From contig JAIQFV010000001.1 of NCBI GenBank assembly GCA_020073085.1, positions 434,001 to 498,000 of the forward strand: a DNA stretch of 64,000 nt, written 5' to 3'. Shown one piece after another: positions 30,841 through 40,358 of the stretch. A program made the position numbers and the translations under genes. Each line of letters opens with the position of its first letter. Within the stretch, counting starts at the first letter, position 1. The notes under the pieces were generated by a model, which saw nothing but the letters and a program-made list of their open reading frames with translations, searched no databases and was not told the origin of the DNA. The stretch comes from Terriglobia bacterium. Its GTDB lineage: Bacteria; Acidobacteriota; Terriglobia; JAIQFV01.

Positions 30841-31869
30841 ATGAGAGCGATGAAAAAGAGAATCGTCAGGAAGATCAGCCGGCCAGCCGCGAAAAAACCG
30901 GCCCGGAGTGCACTGAAACGCAAGCTCGCGGTCATCGCGATCGGCGGCAACTCACTGATCAAGGATTCGCATCATCAGACGGTGGAGGATCAGGAAAGCG
31001 CGCTACGGGAAACCGCACGTCACATCGCCGATATGATCGAACAGGGTTGGGATGTTGCGATCGGCCATGGCAACGGACCGCAGGTCGGCTTCATTCTCCG
31101 CCGTTCCGAAATCGCAGCCAAAGTCGAGGGGATGCACGAGGTTCCGTTGGATGTGTGTGGCGCCGATACGCAGGGCGCGATCGGATACGAGCTCCAGCAG
31201 GCCCTGCAGAACGAGTTGCATCACCGGAGGATCAAAAAGAATTGTGCGACGATCATTACCCAGGTCCTGGTGAATCAACACGACGCCGCCTTCAGCCATC
31301 CCTCCAAGCCCATCGGCGGCTTTATGGATCAGCCCGAGGCGATGCGGCGGAAGGACACGATGGGGTGGAGCGTCGTCGAGGATGCAGGACGGGGCTGGCG
31401 GCGCGTCGTTCCTTCCCCTCTCCCGGAAGAAATTGTCGAGCTCGAGACCATCCAGGCCGTCCTCAACCAGGGGATCATCGTCATTACGGTCGGGGGCGGC
31501 GGCATACCCGTCGTTGATGTCGGGAGCGGCGAATATCGCGGCACGGCAGCAGTCATCGATAAGGATCTCGCGAGCAGTCTGCTGGCACGCGAGGTCAAAG
31601 CGGATTTGTTCCTGATTGCGACGGCTGTTGAAAAGGTGGCCATCCACTTCGGCAAACCGAATCAGCAGTGGCTTGACCGGATGACCATGGCCGAAGCGAA
31701 ACGGTACCTGGCCGAAGGGACGCATTTTGCCAAGGGCTCGATGGCGCCCAAGATTGAGGCAATCCTGTTGTTTCTTGAAGCGGGCGGCAAACACGCGATC
31801 ATCACGAATCCGGAAAATATCGGCCGCGCCCTGCGGGGTGAAACTGGCACGCACATTCTCCGCGGCTAG
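30841..31869 (+). CDS. arcC: Carbamate kinase
   Basis: This enzyme transfers phosphate from carbamoyl phosphate to ADP, giving ATP, ammonia and CO2. It has 342 residues, with a basic 25-residue N-terminal extension before the domain begins at KLAVIAIGGNSLIKD. The motifs GHGNGPQVGFILRR, VPLDVCGADTQGAIGY and TVGGGGIPVV, and the terminal HAIITNPENIGRAL, are those of ArcC/YqeA. GAAGGAGG lies directly before the ATG. It is clustered with two carbamoyltransferases and no arginine deiminase, so it is not an ordinary arginine fermentation set. Confidence 0.95.
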   Translation: MRAMKKRIVRKISRPAAKKPARSALKRKLAVIAIGGNSLIKDSHHQTVEDQESALRETARHIADMIEQGWDVAIGHGNGPQVGFILRRSEIAAKVEGMHEVPLDVCGADTQGAIGYELQQALQNELHHRRIKKNCATIITQVLVNQHDAAFSHPSKPIGGFMDQPEAMRRKDTMGWSVVEDAGRGWRRVVPSPLPEEIVELETIQAVLNQGIIVITVGGGGIPVVDVGSGEYRGTAAVIDKDLASSLLAREVKADLFLIATAVEKVAIHFGKPNQQWLDRMTMAEAKRYLAEGTHFAKGSMAPKIEAILLFLEAGGKHAIITNPENIGRALRGETGTHILRG

Positions 31870-32099
31870 GTTCTTTCTGTACGCATCCCGCATGACATAT
31901 TCAGGGTGCGGCGGGATCGATGGAACCCTGCCGGGGGACTCCGCGAATCCCCTCCTTTCTCTGAGATCCCATCGCCCTCGACCTCGCTTCTCACGAAGCG
32001 AAAGTTGGATCCCGGAATCAGGTGCCCGCCCCCCCTGGATCCGCACACCCAGGACTATGCTTTCCACCGGAAACCTGCAACCTGAATCAGGAGATTCTG

Positions 32100-33332
32100 A
32101 TGAACTATCATTTTAAATGCATCCTCTGCGGCTCCGAATACGACCCCGGGACCACGCGCTACGTGTGTCCGAAACACGGCGACGATGGCATACTCGATAC
32201 GATTTTCGATTACCGTGAAATCAACCAATTGACTTCGCCTCGTGCGATCTCCAGTTCGGCCGATTTTTCGGTGTGGCGATACGCGCCGCTGCTGCCGCTC
32301 GACAACGCCCGGGAGTCTGCGCCCCCCGTTCACGTCGGTTGGACGCCCCTCTATCGTTCGACGACCCTGGGCCCGCACCTGGGATTGAGCCATTTGCATT
32401 TCAAGGACGACGGCCGCAATCCGACGGCCTCGTTCAAAGATCGGGCGAGTGCGGTCGTTGTCGCCAGGGCGCGTGAACTGGGGGTCTCCATGATGACGAC
32501 CGCGAGTACCGGAAACGCAGGGGCAGCACTCGCCGGTCTGGCCGCCGCAGCGAAGATGCCGTCAGTGATTTTTGTGCCCCAAACCGCTCCCCCGGCGAAA
32601 ATCGCGCAACTGCTGATTTTCGGAGCGCGGGTCCTCCTGGTCAAAGGAACTTACGACCAGGCCTTTGATCTCTGTCTGGAGGCGTCGAAAGAATTCGGGT
32701 GGTATTGCCGGAACACGGCGTTCAATCCGTATACGGTGGAAGGAAAGAAGACTGCGTCCCTCGAACTGTGCGAACAACTCGGATGGAAGGCCCCCGACGC
32801 TGTCCTGGTTTCAGTCGGCGACGGTAATGTCATCAGCGGCCTGTGGAAGGGACTGCGCGATTTGCTCATGCTCGGATGGATCGATACGATGCCGAGGCTG
32901 CTGGGCATCCAGGCGGAGGGCTCGGCGGCATGCTACAATGCCTGGAAAGCTGGAACGGAAACCATCACCCCGGTGAACGCGCAGACGGTCGCCGATTCCA
33001 TTAGTGCCGATCTGCCCCGCGATGGCGTGCGTGCCGTGCGTGCCGTGCGTGAGACCCGAGGCGCCTACCTTACCGTGACCGACGATGAAATTCTCGCGGC
33101 GATCCCGGAACTCGCGCGGGGCGAGGCTATCTTTTGCGAGCCGGCCGCGTCGGCCGTCTATGCCGGACTGAAAAAAGCAGTCCAGCAGGAACTTGTGAAA
33201 TCGGATGAGACGATCGTGTGCCTGTTGACCGGAAATGGCTTGAAAGATATCTCGAGCGCAATGAAGGTCGCAGGCGCTGGAACGATCATCGAGCCCACCC
33301 TCGGAGCGGTCAAGCAATTGGTCATCGGTTGA
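32100..33332 (+). CDS. Threonine-synthase-like PLP enzyme with N-terminal zinc ribbon
   Basis: This is a 410-residue fold-type-II PLP enzyme. The first 25 residues form a zinc-ribbon-like segment (CILCGSEYDPG, then CPKHGDDG). The PLP lysine is in NPTASFKDRASAVV; STGNAGAALAGLAAAA and the C-terminal CLLTGNGLKD are typical of threonine synthases. Threonine synthase itself is possible, but no other threonine genes are nearby, and its place after the carbamoyltransferases and carbamate kinase points to a catabolic lyase. The ATG at 32100 follows CAGGAG; a longer frame upstream is not family-like. A GTGCGTGCC triplication lies near 33030. Confidence 0.82.
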   Translation: MNYHFKCILCGSEYDPGTTRYVCPKHGDDGILDTIFDYREINQLTSPRAISSSADFSVWRYAPLLPLDNARESAPPVHVGWTPLYRSTTLGPHLGLSHLHFKDDGRNPTASFKDRASAVVVARARELGVSMMTTASTGNAGAALAGLAAAAKMPSVIFVPQTAPPAKIAQLLIFGARVLLVKGTYDQAFDLCLEASKEFGWYCRNTAFNPYTVEGKKTASLELCEQLGWKAPDAVLVSVGDGNVISGLWKGLRDLLMLGWIDTMPRLLGIQAEGSAACYNAWKAGTETITPVNAQTVADSISADLPRDGVRAVRAVRETRGAYLTVTDDEILAAIPELARGEAIFCEPAASAVYAGLKKAVQQELVKSDETIVCLLTGNGLKDISSAMKVAGAGTIIEPTLGAVKQLVIG

Positions 33333-33400
33333 TCGAGATTCCGGAATGGGCGATCGACCCGGGTGAGGACGACTCGTGGGCCAATGAGGCGTCGAAGTGA

Positions 33401-33547
33401 TCAGTTCCTATTCATCACCTGGCTGCGCAATGCAATCAGCGAGTTGGACTTCGCAAAGATCCACACGAGGGCGACTGCAAGGGCCGCCAGGAGAATCCAT
33501 TCCCCCACCGGTATCCGTCGAACTTCCAGTTTACAGAAACAATGCAC
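33401..33547 (-). pseudogene. Possible N-terminal fragment of a LemA-like membrane protein
   Basis: A 48-codon minus-strand frame (GTG at 33547, TGA at 33401) reads a short polar start, then GEWILLAALAVALVWIFAKS, then NSLIALRSQV. A membrane helix followed by N-x-L-I-x-L-R-x-x-V resembles the beginning of LemA proteins, which run about 130 residues further. No ATG or ribosome site is present. It could also be a real small membrane protein or chance. Confidence 0.25.
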
Positions 33548-33621
33548 TTCAGTATTCTAAAGGGGGCCAAAAATCCATTGCCTGGTGATGTAACCCTTTC
33601 GCAACCGTCCGACACACCCTG

Positions 33622-34119
33622 ATGCTTGCTTACCTGTCCGGCTCAATTGAAAACTCACCCGATGGTGGCCGTGCCTGGCGTGCTGCACTAAAGCCGTTTC
33701 TCGCCGGGACGCTCCGGCACGAGGTGTATGATCCCGCCGAGGCGATTCCACAGCTGCTGGGCGCAGAGACCTATGAATCGTTTCGTGCGTGGAAGACCAG
33801 CGATCCCGATCGGTTTCGGGCCACGGTGCGTCGAATCATCGCACATGACCTGGAGGTTTTGACCAACCGGGCGAGCTATGTTATCTGCAATTGGGATGAG
33901 CACGTCCACAAAGGAGGAGGCACCCAGGGAGAACTGACGGTGGCGTTCCACCGGGCCATTCCGGTCTATCTGGTCAGCCACCTCCCGTTGGAGGGTATCA
34001 GTGGTTGGATCCTCGGTTGTGCAGAGTTGATCCTCCCGAATTTTTCTGAATTGCGGAGGTTTTTGCAGAAGAAGTACGGGGAGCCCGCTCTTGATCTGAA
34101 AGAGTTTTCCAATCCATGA
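33622..34119 (+). CDS. Nucleoside 2-deoxyribosyltransferase-like protein
   Basis: This is a 165-residue protein that begins MLAYLSGSIENSPDGGRAWR, the strand and loop typical of the nucleoside 2-deoxyribosyltransferase fold. YVICNWDEHVHKGGGTQGEL carries the conserved Asp/Gly-rich middle and the G-T-x-G-E element with a possible nucleophilic Glu. True members swap bases on deoxyribose; distant relatives have other or unknown roles. It lies with a nucleotidase fragment and thymidine kinase, which supports a link to nucleotides. Confidence 0.6.
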   Translation: MLAYLSGSIENSPDGGRAWRAALKPFLAGTLRHEVYDPAEAIPQLLGAETYESFRAWKTSDPDRFRATVRRIIAHDLEVLTNRASYVICNWDEHVHKGGGTQGELTVAFHRAIPVYLVSHLPLEGISGWILGCAELILPNFSELRRFLQKKYGEPALDLKEFSNP

Positions 34120-34437
34120 AGAGGCTTTCTGATCATCCGGGGAAATGAAGGCCGGCATTGCTTTCTCCAAAACTGGGCTTACGTGAGCGACGGCACCCGC
34201 GGAGCGTTCGGCGCCAGTGGAATGATTGTCCTTCCCACCCCCATCGCCCGTGAAGTGGTTGACGCACGACGCGAGCTGGGGGAGGTGATCGACGAATTTT
34301 CGAACCGTCGCGATGTCCGCAGCAATGAAGGGACCTGGGGGATCCTGACCCGCGATTTGATCTCACGCAAAGACGCCTTCAAAATAGCATTGCTGAATGC
34401 ATTTGCGCCGTTTTATAATCCGCGCGCCTATCCATGA
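34120..34437 (+). pseudogene. C-terminal half of a DUF84/YjjX-type inosine/xanthosine triphosphatase
   Basis: The frame after the TGA at 34117 reads about 105 codons: a short unlike start, then HCFLQNWAYVSDGTRGAFGA, MIVLPTPIAREVVDARRELGE, EGTWGILTRDLISRKDAFK and ALLNAFAPFYNP. This is the C-terminal half of the DUF84 family, which hydrolyses deaminated purine triphosphates and is normally about 170 residues with an N-terminal nucleotide-binding domain. That half is absent. The first usable start is GTG 34183, without a ribosome site. It is probably a remnant. Confidence 0.65.
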
Positions 34438-34449
34438 GAGGCTTCCTCA

Positions 34450-35022
34450 ATGAACGTCACCAAAGGAAATATCGGCTGGATTGAAGTCATTTGCGGGTGC
34501 ATGTTTTCAGGCAAGAGCGAGGAATTGATTCGAAGGCTTCGCCGCGCTGAGATTGCCCAGCAACGCGTCCAAATTTTCAAGCCGAAGATCGATGCGCGTT
34601 ACAGCGAAGAGCATATTTACTCCCACAGTGACGTGAGGATCCGGGCCGAACTCGTGAGCGATGCCAAGGAGATTCTTCAAAGGACGGATGCCAGAACTGA
34701 AGTCGTGGGAATCGACGAAGGACAGTTCCTGGGCGATGACCTGCCCCGCGCCGCCGATACGCTGGCCGATATGGGCAAACGAGTCATCGTGGCGGGGCTG
34801 GATACCGACTATCTCGGCAAACCGTTCGAGCCGATGCCGGTTTTGATGGCCATCGCCGAGGAGGTCACCAAGACGCTGGCCATTTGCATGCGGTGCGGAA
34901 ACCCCGCGATGCACACGCAGCGGTTGATTGAGAGCGATGAGCGCGTGGTGGTGGGCGCCAAGGGGATGTACGAGGCCCGATGCCGGCGGTGTTTCGAACC
35001 CGGTGTCGCCAAGAAGAAATAG
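34450..35022 (+). CDS. tdk: Thymidine kinase
   Basis: This enzyme phosphorylates thymidine for salvage into dTTP. It has 190 residues. The P-loop is [15 protein letters not shown] (residues 16-30). The Walker B/catalytic region is [15 protein letters not shown]. The structural zinc site has CMRCGNPA and CRRCFEPG, and the lasso loop includes YEARC. It starts 12 bases after the nucleotidase remnant with GAGG upstream. Confidence 0.96.
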   Translation: MNVTKGNIGWIEVICGCMFSGKSEELIRRLRRAEIAQQRVQIFKPKIDARYSEEHIYSHSDVRIRAELVSDAKEILQRTDARTEVVGIDEGQFLGDDLPRAADTLADMGKRVIVAGLDTDYLGKPFEPMPVLMAIAEEVTKTLAICMRCGNPAMHTQRLIESDERVVVGAKGMYEARCRRCFEPGVAKKK

Positions 35023-35230
35023 CACGTTCCAGGAAGGCCCGCTCCAAGAGGCGGGCAGGATTCACAAACGCGATGGGTTTGGGAGTCTTTGAACGATTCT
35101 TCTGTTTCTGTGTATTGCCGTGCGGCGGCATGACTTTTCCTCCCGATCCACTCTCTCATCCCATCGATCCTGCGTGGGCGTGACCTTCATCAGTTCTCAA
35201 TCGAATCTCCAACGAATTTGAGAGGTCCCG

Positions 35231-36349
35231 GTGAGAATGACAGTCAGAGAGCTCGCGGTGCGATTGGCTGGAAAACTTCTGGGGCCGGCCTCCCTTACGG
35301 TGGATGGCGTTTCGTCGCTGGAGAATCCCAAACCCGGCACTGTGGTGTGGGCCGATTCAGACAAGAATCTGGCCCGAGCCCTCAAAGGAACGGCGGGGGC
35401 GATCATCCTGGCCGAATCTTTGACGGACAAGGTTCCCCCTTCTTCGAAATCGGACCAAATGCCGAAGGCCCTCATCCTGGTTCCCAATCCCCGGCTGGCC
35501 TTTGCACAGACCGTCGCTTTGTTTCATCCCCGCCGGATGATTTGTCATGGAATTGATGCAACGGCTCGCATTGCCTCGACGGCCCGACTGGGGCCCGACG
35601 TGGCGATCGGCGCCCACGTGGTCATTGATGAGGCGGCCTCCATTGGCCCGCGATGTGAGATAGGGGCAGGAACCTTCGTGGGAGCAGACGTGCGCATTGG
35701 AGAAGAGTGCCGGATCTTCCCCGGCGTGATCCTTTACCACGACGTCACCCTCGGCGCGCGATGCATGGTGCATGCCGGCGCGGTCATCGGCAGCGATGGG
35801 TTCGGATTCGTTCCGAATGAAGGACGGTACGAAAAATTTCCCCAAGTGGGGACTGTGATGATTGGCGATGACGTGGAAATTGGCGCGAACACGACGATCG
35901 ACCGCGGGGCGCTCGATGCCACTCGCATCGGCCGCGGGACCAAAATCGATAATCTGGTCCAGATCGCCCACAACGTGGAAATCGGCGAAGATGTGGTGAT
36001 CGCCGCGCAGACCGGGATTTCAGGTGGAACCGTGATTGAAGATCACTGTGTCATCGGCGGCCAGGTCGGCATGGGGGACCATGCCCGGGTCAAACGCGGG
36101 GCCGTGGTGGGAAGCAAAGGCGGCATCCTGCCCGGCAAGATCATCCGTGAAGGACAGGTCGTCTGGGGAATTCCAGCCATCCCGCTCGACGAGTACAAGG
36201 TGATCAACGCCCTCTGGCGAGGACTGCCAAAACTCAAGAAAGACGTTGACGCGCTGAAGGCGGCCCGGACCGCGACCTCGAAGCCGAAGAAAGTCAGGAA
36301 GTCTTCCTCCCGTCCCCGATCCGGGCTTTCCGATTCCCGGAAACGTTAG
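35231..36349 (+). CDS. lpxD: UDP-3-O-(3-hydroxyacyl)glucosamine N-acyltransferase
   Basis: This is the third enzyme of lipid A synthesis, adding the N-linked hydroxyacyl chain. It has 372 residues. The uridine-binding N-terminal domain is at residues 1-110. A left-handed beta-helix of hexapeptide repeats follows from about 115 to 320 ([40 protein letters not shown]). The catalytic His lies in [10 protein letters not shown] Lys/Arg/Ser-rich tail of about 25 residues ([16 protein letters not shown]) is longer than usual. GTG 35231 has AGAGG five bases before it; ATG 35237 is an alternative. Confidence 0.96.
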   Translation: MRMTVRELAVRLAGKLLGPASLTVDGVSSLENPKPGTVVWADSDKNLARALKGTAGAIILAESLTDKVPPSSKSDQMPKALILVPNPRLAFAQTVALFHPRRMICHGIDATARIASTARLGPDVAIGAHVVIDEAASIGPRCEIGAGTFVGADVRIGEECRIFPGVILYHDVTLGARCMVHAGAVIGSDGFGFVPNEGRYEKFPQVGTVMIGDDVEIGANTTIDRGALDATRIGRGTKIDNLVQIAHNVEIGEDVVIAAQTGISGGTVIEDHCVIGGQVGMGDHARVKRGAVVGSKGGILPGKIIREGQVVWGIPAIPLDEYKVINALWRGLPKLKKDVDALKAARTATSKPKKVRKSSSRPRSGLSDSRKR

Positions 36350-36361
36350 ACCTCATTTCAA

Positions 36362-38185
36362 CTAACGAACCTTCGAGAATGCACTTCCCACCTTGTCGCT
36401 GTCGTAGTTGTAGACCACAATCCGGAGGTTCTGGTTGGGCGCCTGCAACGGAAGGCGCATCGAGAACGGGATGCCTTCCTTCAACACCCGTTGGTAGGTT
36501 TCTTCGCGCAGATTCATCTCCATGGTTTCCCACTGATCGCCCAGGGTTCTCCCCTTTGAGTCCCCGTAAAAAACGGTGATGTAAAGCTTCCCTTGGTGGA
36601 GTCCGTTCACCGTCCGGAATGGAACCCTTGACGCATCGACTTTCATATCGATCACGACCACCGGGTTATCCGGCATAGACCTGTCTTCCCGCGACTCCGC
36701 CTTGAAGGGAAGGTCCTTGACGTCCTGGGTGTATCCGGCGGCGGCTGTGATGCGGCTGTAGGAAAGAAAGGCCTCACGGTCAAACGGCTCCAGGGTCTCG
36801 CGGGCATAGTACCCGTGCCGGAAGGAGACTTTGACATCGGGACGGTTGACCCGAACCGTGATGCGACGATATTGTCCGTTCCAGTCGGTGTTCTTGGGAT
36901 AGTATCCCAACAGGTATTCCCCCCGGGTCACTTCATTCACTCGTGCCAGGGCGTTAGAAATGTTTTCATGAATGGAGGCGAGTCCGCCAGTCATTTGGGA
37001 AATGTTGCGCAGGCTGGAAAGCGCAAAGGTTCGGCTGAAACTCCCCAGGTTCATCTGCGGTGAATTCGGGTTGCCTGGACCCTGGATTCGGCGAGGTAGC
37101 GCTCCGGTACTCGCACCAAAACTCGGATTGAGGTACACCCCGCCGGTTTGGAAGGTGTCGATCGACACCCGAGCATCGTTCGCCATGGCGGCGATACTCT
37201 TGTCATTTTCCAGCCGGGGGAGGAACAGGCCGTTTTCAGAGAAAAACAATAAGTGTTTTTCTCCCTCAAGGTACCGGAGGTACTCGATCGAGGTGTAGAT
37301 GTTCTGGAGATCCTGCATGGTCATGGCGTTCGTACTTACGTATTCCTCAAAGGGCAGATCAGTGAGCGCATTGGCCTGAAGCTGGTCGAAGGACGACACG
37401 GAGGAAACGGAGGTTCCAAGGGCGTTGTCGGCTTCCATCCGCTGCAGGGTGGTGCTCACCTCGTTCGTATCTCTCGCCAGCTGGCCGGAATCGGTGATAC
37501 GTCCCGGAGGGACCTGGCGGGACGCGAGGGCCCCGGGAGCTTCAAAGATCTTGTCGATGTCGGGTTGGAAGGACTTCGGGATCTCCTTGCTTCCGTAAAT
37601 GGCGGCGAGTCCGCTGAAACGAAGTTCCATGTGTGATTCGATCTTCTCATGAATCTTCTTGTACCGCTCGAGCACCAGGGCGATCTGTTCATGATCAGTG
37701 GCGAAATCGGTCGCACGATTATAAGCGAACACCGCCACACGATCCTGAGGCAGAAGGTCATTTCGCACAAACTGGATCAGGGCATCGACACCCTTGAAAG
37801 GCCGTTCCAGTCGACCCCGCCCAAGCAGAATCAAGAAGGTTCGAGCCGTCTGCGGCACCAGCTCCAGCCGGGGAACTTTTCGAAGAAGAGGCTTCTCCGG
37901 GGCCTGGGACGCAGTCGCGGTAAATGTTTCCAAGGAGAAATGCCGGATGTCCTGACGCGCCCCGTTTTCCAGCACGATGAAATCCTCCTTTTTCAGATCG
38001 AGGACAGGATGGTCATCCTTGTCGGTGACCCGGACGTTGACCGGAATCAGCGTCACACGGATGCGAATGGTTCCCGGAGGGGCCGGCTGCTGGGGTCCGC
38101 CCCCGAAGAGGGAGAAAACGGCAATTAATAGACTGCAGAATGCGGTCACGACCAGAATTTGTTTATATAAGAAGGTGTTTTTCAC
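36362..38185 (-). CDS. VWFA-related secreted protein of the acidobacterial type
   Basis: This is a 607-residue exported protein. It has a signal peptide (about residues 1-28), then the segment IRVTLIPVNVRVTDKDDHPV / LDLKKEDFIVLENGARQDI that defines the acidobacterial VWFA-related family, then a von Willebrand A-like domain (about 110-420). The usual DxSxS metal motif is absent: the first strand reads FLILLGRGRLERP. The C-terminal 170 residues are beta-rich (YYPKNTDWNGQYRRITVRVN). The start is GTG 38185 with AGGAGG six bases upstream. Its role is unknown; relatives are found in many copies in Acidobacteria and are presumed surface or periplasmic binding proteins. Confidence 0.85.
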   Translation of the reverse strand: MKNTFLYKQILVVTAFCSLLIAVFSLFGGGPQQPAPPGTIRIRVTLIPVNVRVTDKDDHPVLDLKKEDFIVLENGARQDIRHFSLETFTATASQAPEKPLLRKVPRLELVPQTARTFLILLGRGRLERPFKGVDALIQFVRNDLLPQDRVAVFAYNRATDFATDHEQIALVLERYKKIHEKIESHMELRFSGLAAIYGSKEIPKSFQPDIDKIFEAPGALASRQVPPGRITDSGQLARDTNEVSTTLQRMEADNALGTSVSSVSSFDQLQANALTDLPFEEYVSTNAMTMQDLQNIYTSIEYLRYLEGEKHLLFFSENGLFLPRLENDKSIAAMANDARVSIDTFQTGGVYLNPSFGASTGALPRRIQGPGNPNSPQMNLGSFSRTFALSSLRNISQMTGGLASIHENISNALARVNEVTRGEYLLGYYPKNTDWNGQYRRITVRVNRPDVKVSFRHGYYARETLEPFDREAFLSYSRITAAAGYTQDVKDLPFKAESREDRSMPDNPVVVIDMKVDASRVPFRTVNGLHQGKLYITVFYGDSKGRTLGDQWETMEMNLREETYQRVLKEGIPFSMRLPLQAPNQNLRIVVYNYDSDKVGSAFSKVR

Positions 38186-38370
38186 TGCTGGCCTCCTTGG
38201 CGATGTTCGACCGAAGCGAGGAACAAGAAAGACTCCACCTCGAAAAAGGAATCATTCCACATCTCTTTATACAGGAAATCCGGGGAATAGATTAATCAGG
38301 AGCGGGAAATTCATCGGTCTCGATCCGATTCGTCTTCTGAGTCAATCCATCCGCTCCCCATCCAATTTGA

Positions 38371-38399
38371 TTGACTCCCTTTGTTAATTTAATCACAAT
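38371..38399 (+). promoter_or_regulatory. Possible promoter of the SpoIIE-type phosphatase gene
   Basis: TTGACT (38371-38376) and CACAAT (38394-38399) are 17 bases apart and about 50 bases before the start. Confidence 0.4.
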
Positions 38400-38447
38400 T
38401 GGGCGAACAGTTCAAGATCGGTCCTCTTCCCGTGTCTGAGGCAGAAA

Positions 38448-39680
38448 ATGACCTTCAAAGATGAATTTGCGGACATGCGCCAACGCCTTTCGGATTTTGC
38501 CGGACAATTCAAGCAGACGGCAAAGGCTCCGAAGGAAGAGCGAAGGGGCCCGACCGGGCATCGCCGCGTGGACACGGTGTACTGGAATCTGCGGGAGCTC
38601 TTCACCAAGGACGTCACTGGCCAGGACCTCCGCAAACTGGTCCAACACGACACGCGCGAGACGTTTAACTATTTTACCCGGGAGATCGACTTTGATTCCC
38701 TGCGGCGTCTTCACTGGTACAAACGATACCCAACGGCTTTTTGGAGAATCTTCCAGGCGCTGGCTTACCGGCTCAGCCCGCCGCGGCGCATTGCCTTTGC
38801 CGTCGCAATCCTCGGTTTACTGCTGGGTTTTATCGAGGTCTTAGGTCAGGGCAAAATGGGTATTCTTTTGCCCGATACGTCGGGGAGGGTCTGGTGGTTC
38901 ATCTCGATCGTGCTTCTGATCGTTCTCCTGTGCATGGAATTACGGGACAAGCTGGACCTCAAAGGTGACCTCGAGATTGCCCGGCAGATCCAGCTGGGCC
39001 TTGTCCCGTCGAAGCCCTTTGTACAGGAGGGCATCACCATCCATTGCCACATGCGGCCTGCGAACACCGTGGGGGGAGATTACTTTGATATTATCGAGTT
39101 GGATGAAAGCAGCGTCGGGTTTGTCATTGGCGATGTGGCGGGCAAGGGAATGCCGGCGGCATTACTCATGGCCCTACTGCAAGGCAGTCTTCGCACGCTC
39201 ATTACGGCAGGGTTCCGCGGCTCCGAGCTGATCGCAAAGCTCAACGAATATCTCTGCACGAATATCCCCTCCAATAGCCTGGTGACTTTTTTCTATGGGG
39301 AATTGACCACAGCGACCGGCGAATTTCGATACGTCAACGCGGGCCATAACCCGCCGTTTGTGATCCGCCATGACCAGTCCATGGAACGCCTTCCCGCCAC
39401 TTCCATCCCCCTGGGAATCAATCGTGAGGCCCGCTTCTCTGACAACGCCGCCCAGCTGGCACCCGGAGACCGCCTGTTTCTCTTCACCGATGGTGTCACT
39501 GAGGCATTCAATACGGAGGAAGTGGAGTACGGCGAGACAAGACTGACGGCGTTCCTCAAAGCGCGGAGCAATTTGTCAGATGATCAACTCATTCAAGCTC
39601 TCATTGCCGACGTGCTTTCCTTTTGCGGAAATGCAAAACCTCATGACGACATGACGCTGATGAACATCAAGCGCTCCTAG
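38448..39680 (+). CDS. Membrane-bound PP2C/SpoIIE-family serine phosphatase (RsbU-like)
   Basis: This is a 410-residue protein phosphatase. The first 105 residues are soluble and charged. Two membrane segments follow (about 110-130 and 144-164), then a linker helix with LEIARQIQLGLVPS. The SpoIIE-type PP2C domain fills residues 195-410: GGDYFDIIELDESS and VIGDVAGKGMPAALLM hold the metal-binding Asp and Gly, with LFLFTDGVTEAFN and HDDMTLM. Such proteins usually dephosphorylate an anti-sigma-antagonist, but no partner gene is present here. Its stop overlaps that of the convergent acetyltransferase gene. Confidence 0.9.
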   Translation: MTFKDEFADMRQRLSDFAGQFKQTAKAPKEERRGPTGHRRVDTVYWNLRELFTKDVTGQDLRKLVQHDTRETFNYFTREIDFDSLRRLHWYKRYPTAFWRIFQALAYRLSPPRRIAFAVAILGLLLGFIEVLGQGKMGILLPDTSGRVWWFISIVLLIVLLCMELRDKLDLKGDLEIARQIQLGLVPSKPFVQEGITIHCHMRPANTVGGDYFDIIELDESSVGFVIGDVAGKGMPAALLMALLQGSLRTLITAGFRGSELIAKLNEYLCTNIPSNSLVTFFYGELTTATGEFRYVNAGHNPPFVIRHDQSMERLPATSIPLGINREARFSDNAAQLAPGDRLFLFTDGVTEAFNTEEVEYGETRLTAFLKARSNLSDDQLIQALIADVLSFCGNAKPHDDMTLMNIKRS

Positions 39681-40198
39681 TGACGACCCCGGGCATCGGA
39701 GCTTTCCCGCTGAAAGCCGCCAGCGATGGCCGCAATGTCGTCCCGCGTGAGCCGATAGACCTTCCAATCATTCAGCCACCGTGCCCCCAGCCGTTCATAA
39801 AAACGGAGGGCGCCTGTATTCCAATCAAGCACCGCCCATTCCATGCGACCGCAGCCGCGGCGTTGCGCCTCCCCAACGAGATGCGTGAAAAGGGCGAGCC
39901 CGACTTTTCTCTTCCGGTACTCCGGCAGAACAAAAAGATCCTCCAGGTAGAAGGTGGGCAGGGCCAGGAAGGAGGAGTAGGTTTCGAACGCCAGGGCGTA
40001 GCCGACCGCTTTACCCTCCACCCGGGCCAGCCAGGTTTCGAACCGGGGCCGCTCGCCAAAGCCGTGCTCCAACAATCGCGCGCGGGCTTCCCCTACGGGT
40101 TTTTGGAGCTTTTCAAAATCGGCCAAGGCGTCAATGAGCGCGAGCAGGATTGAGCCCTCCTCGCGGGTGGCACGGGTGATTTCGATGGAGTCGGACAA
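39677..40198 (-). CDS. GNAT-family N-acetyltransferase
   Basis: This is an acetyl-CoA-dependent acetyltransferase of about 174 residues. YLEDLFVLPEYRKRKVGLAL contains the beta-4 strand and the acetyl-CoA loop, and WNTGALRFYERLGA is the usual C-terminal motif; the order resembles diamine acetyltransferases. The frame is open to an ATG at 40294, but TTG 40198 has GGAG seven bases upstream and starts just before the first family strand (IEITRATREEG), so it is preferred. The substrate is unknown. Confidence 0.85.
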   Translation of the reverse strand: MSDSIEITRATREEGSILLALIDALADFEKLQKPVGEARARLLEHGFGERPRFETWLARVEGKAVGYALAFETYSSFLALPTFYLEDLFVLPEYRKRKVGLALFTHLVGEAQRRGCGRMEWAVLDWNTGALRFYERLGARWLNDWKVYRLTRDDIAAIAGGFQRESSDARGRH

Positions 40199-40358
40199 GG
40201 GGTTTCTCCGGAGATGCTGAACTCTGTAATCCTGAAATCGCGCCGGTTGCGGTGACCGGATGAGGGAGAGTTCGCTGCGCAATGGCGTGATCAAGACGGG
40301 CTCAGCCCTCTGTCTACTTCCTCTTCCATGACAGTGGTCTCCCGGTGCCGGGTGTCCC

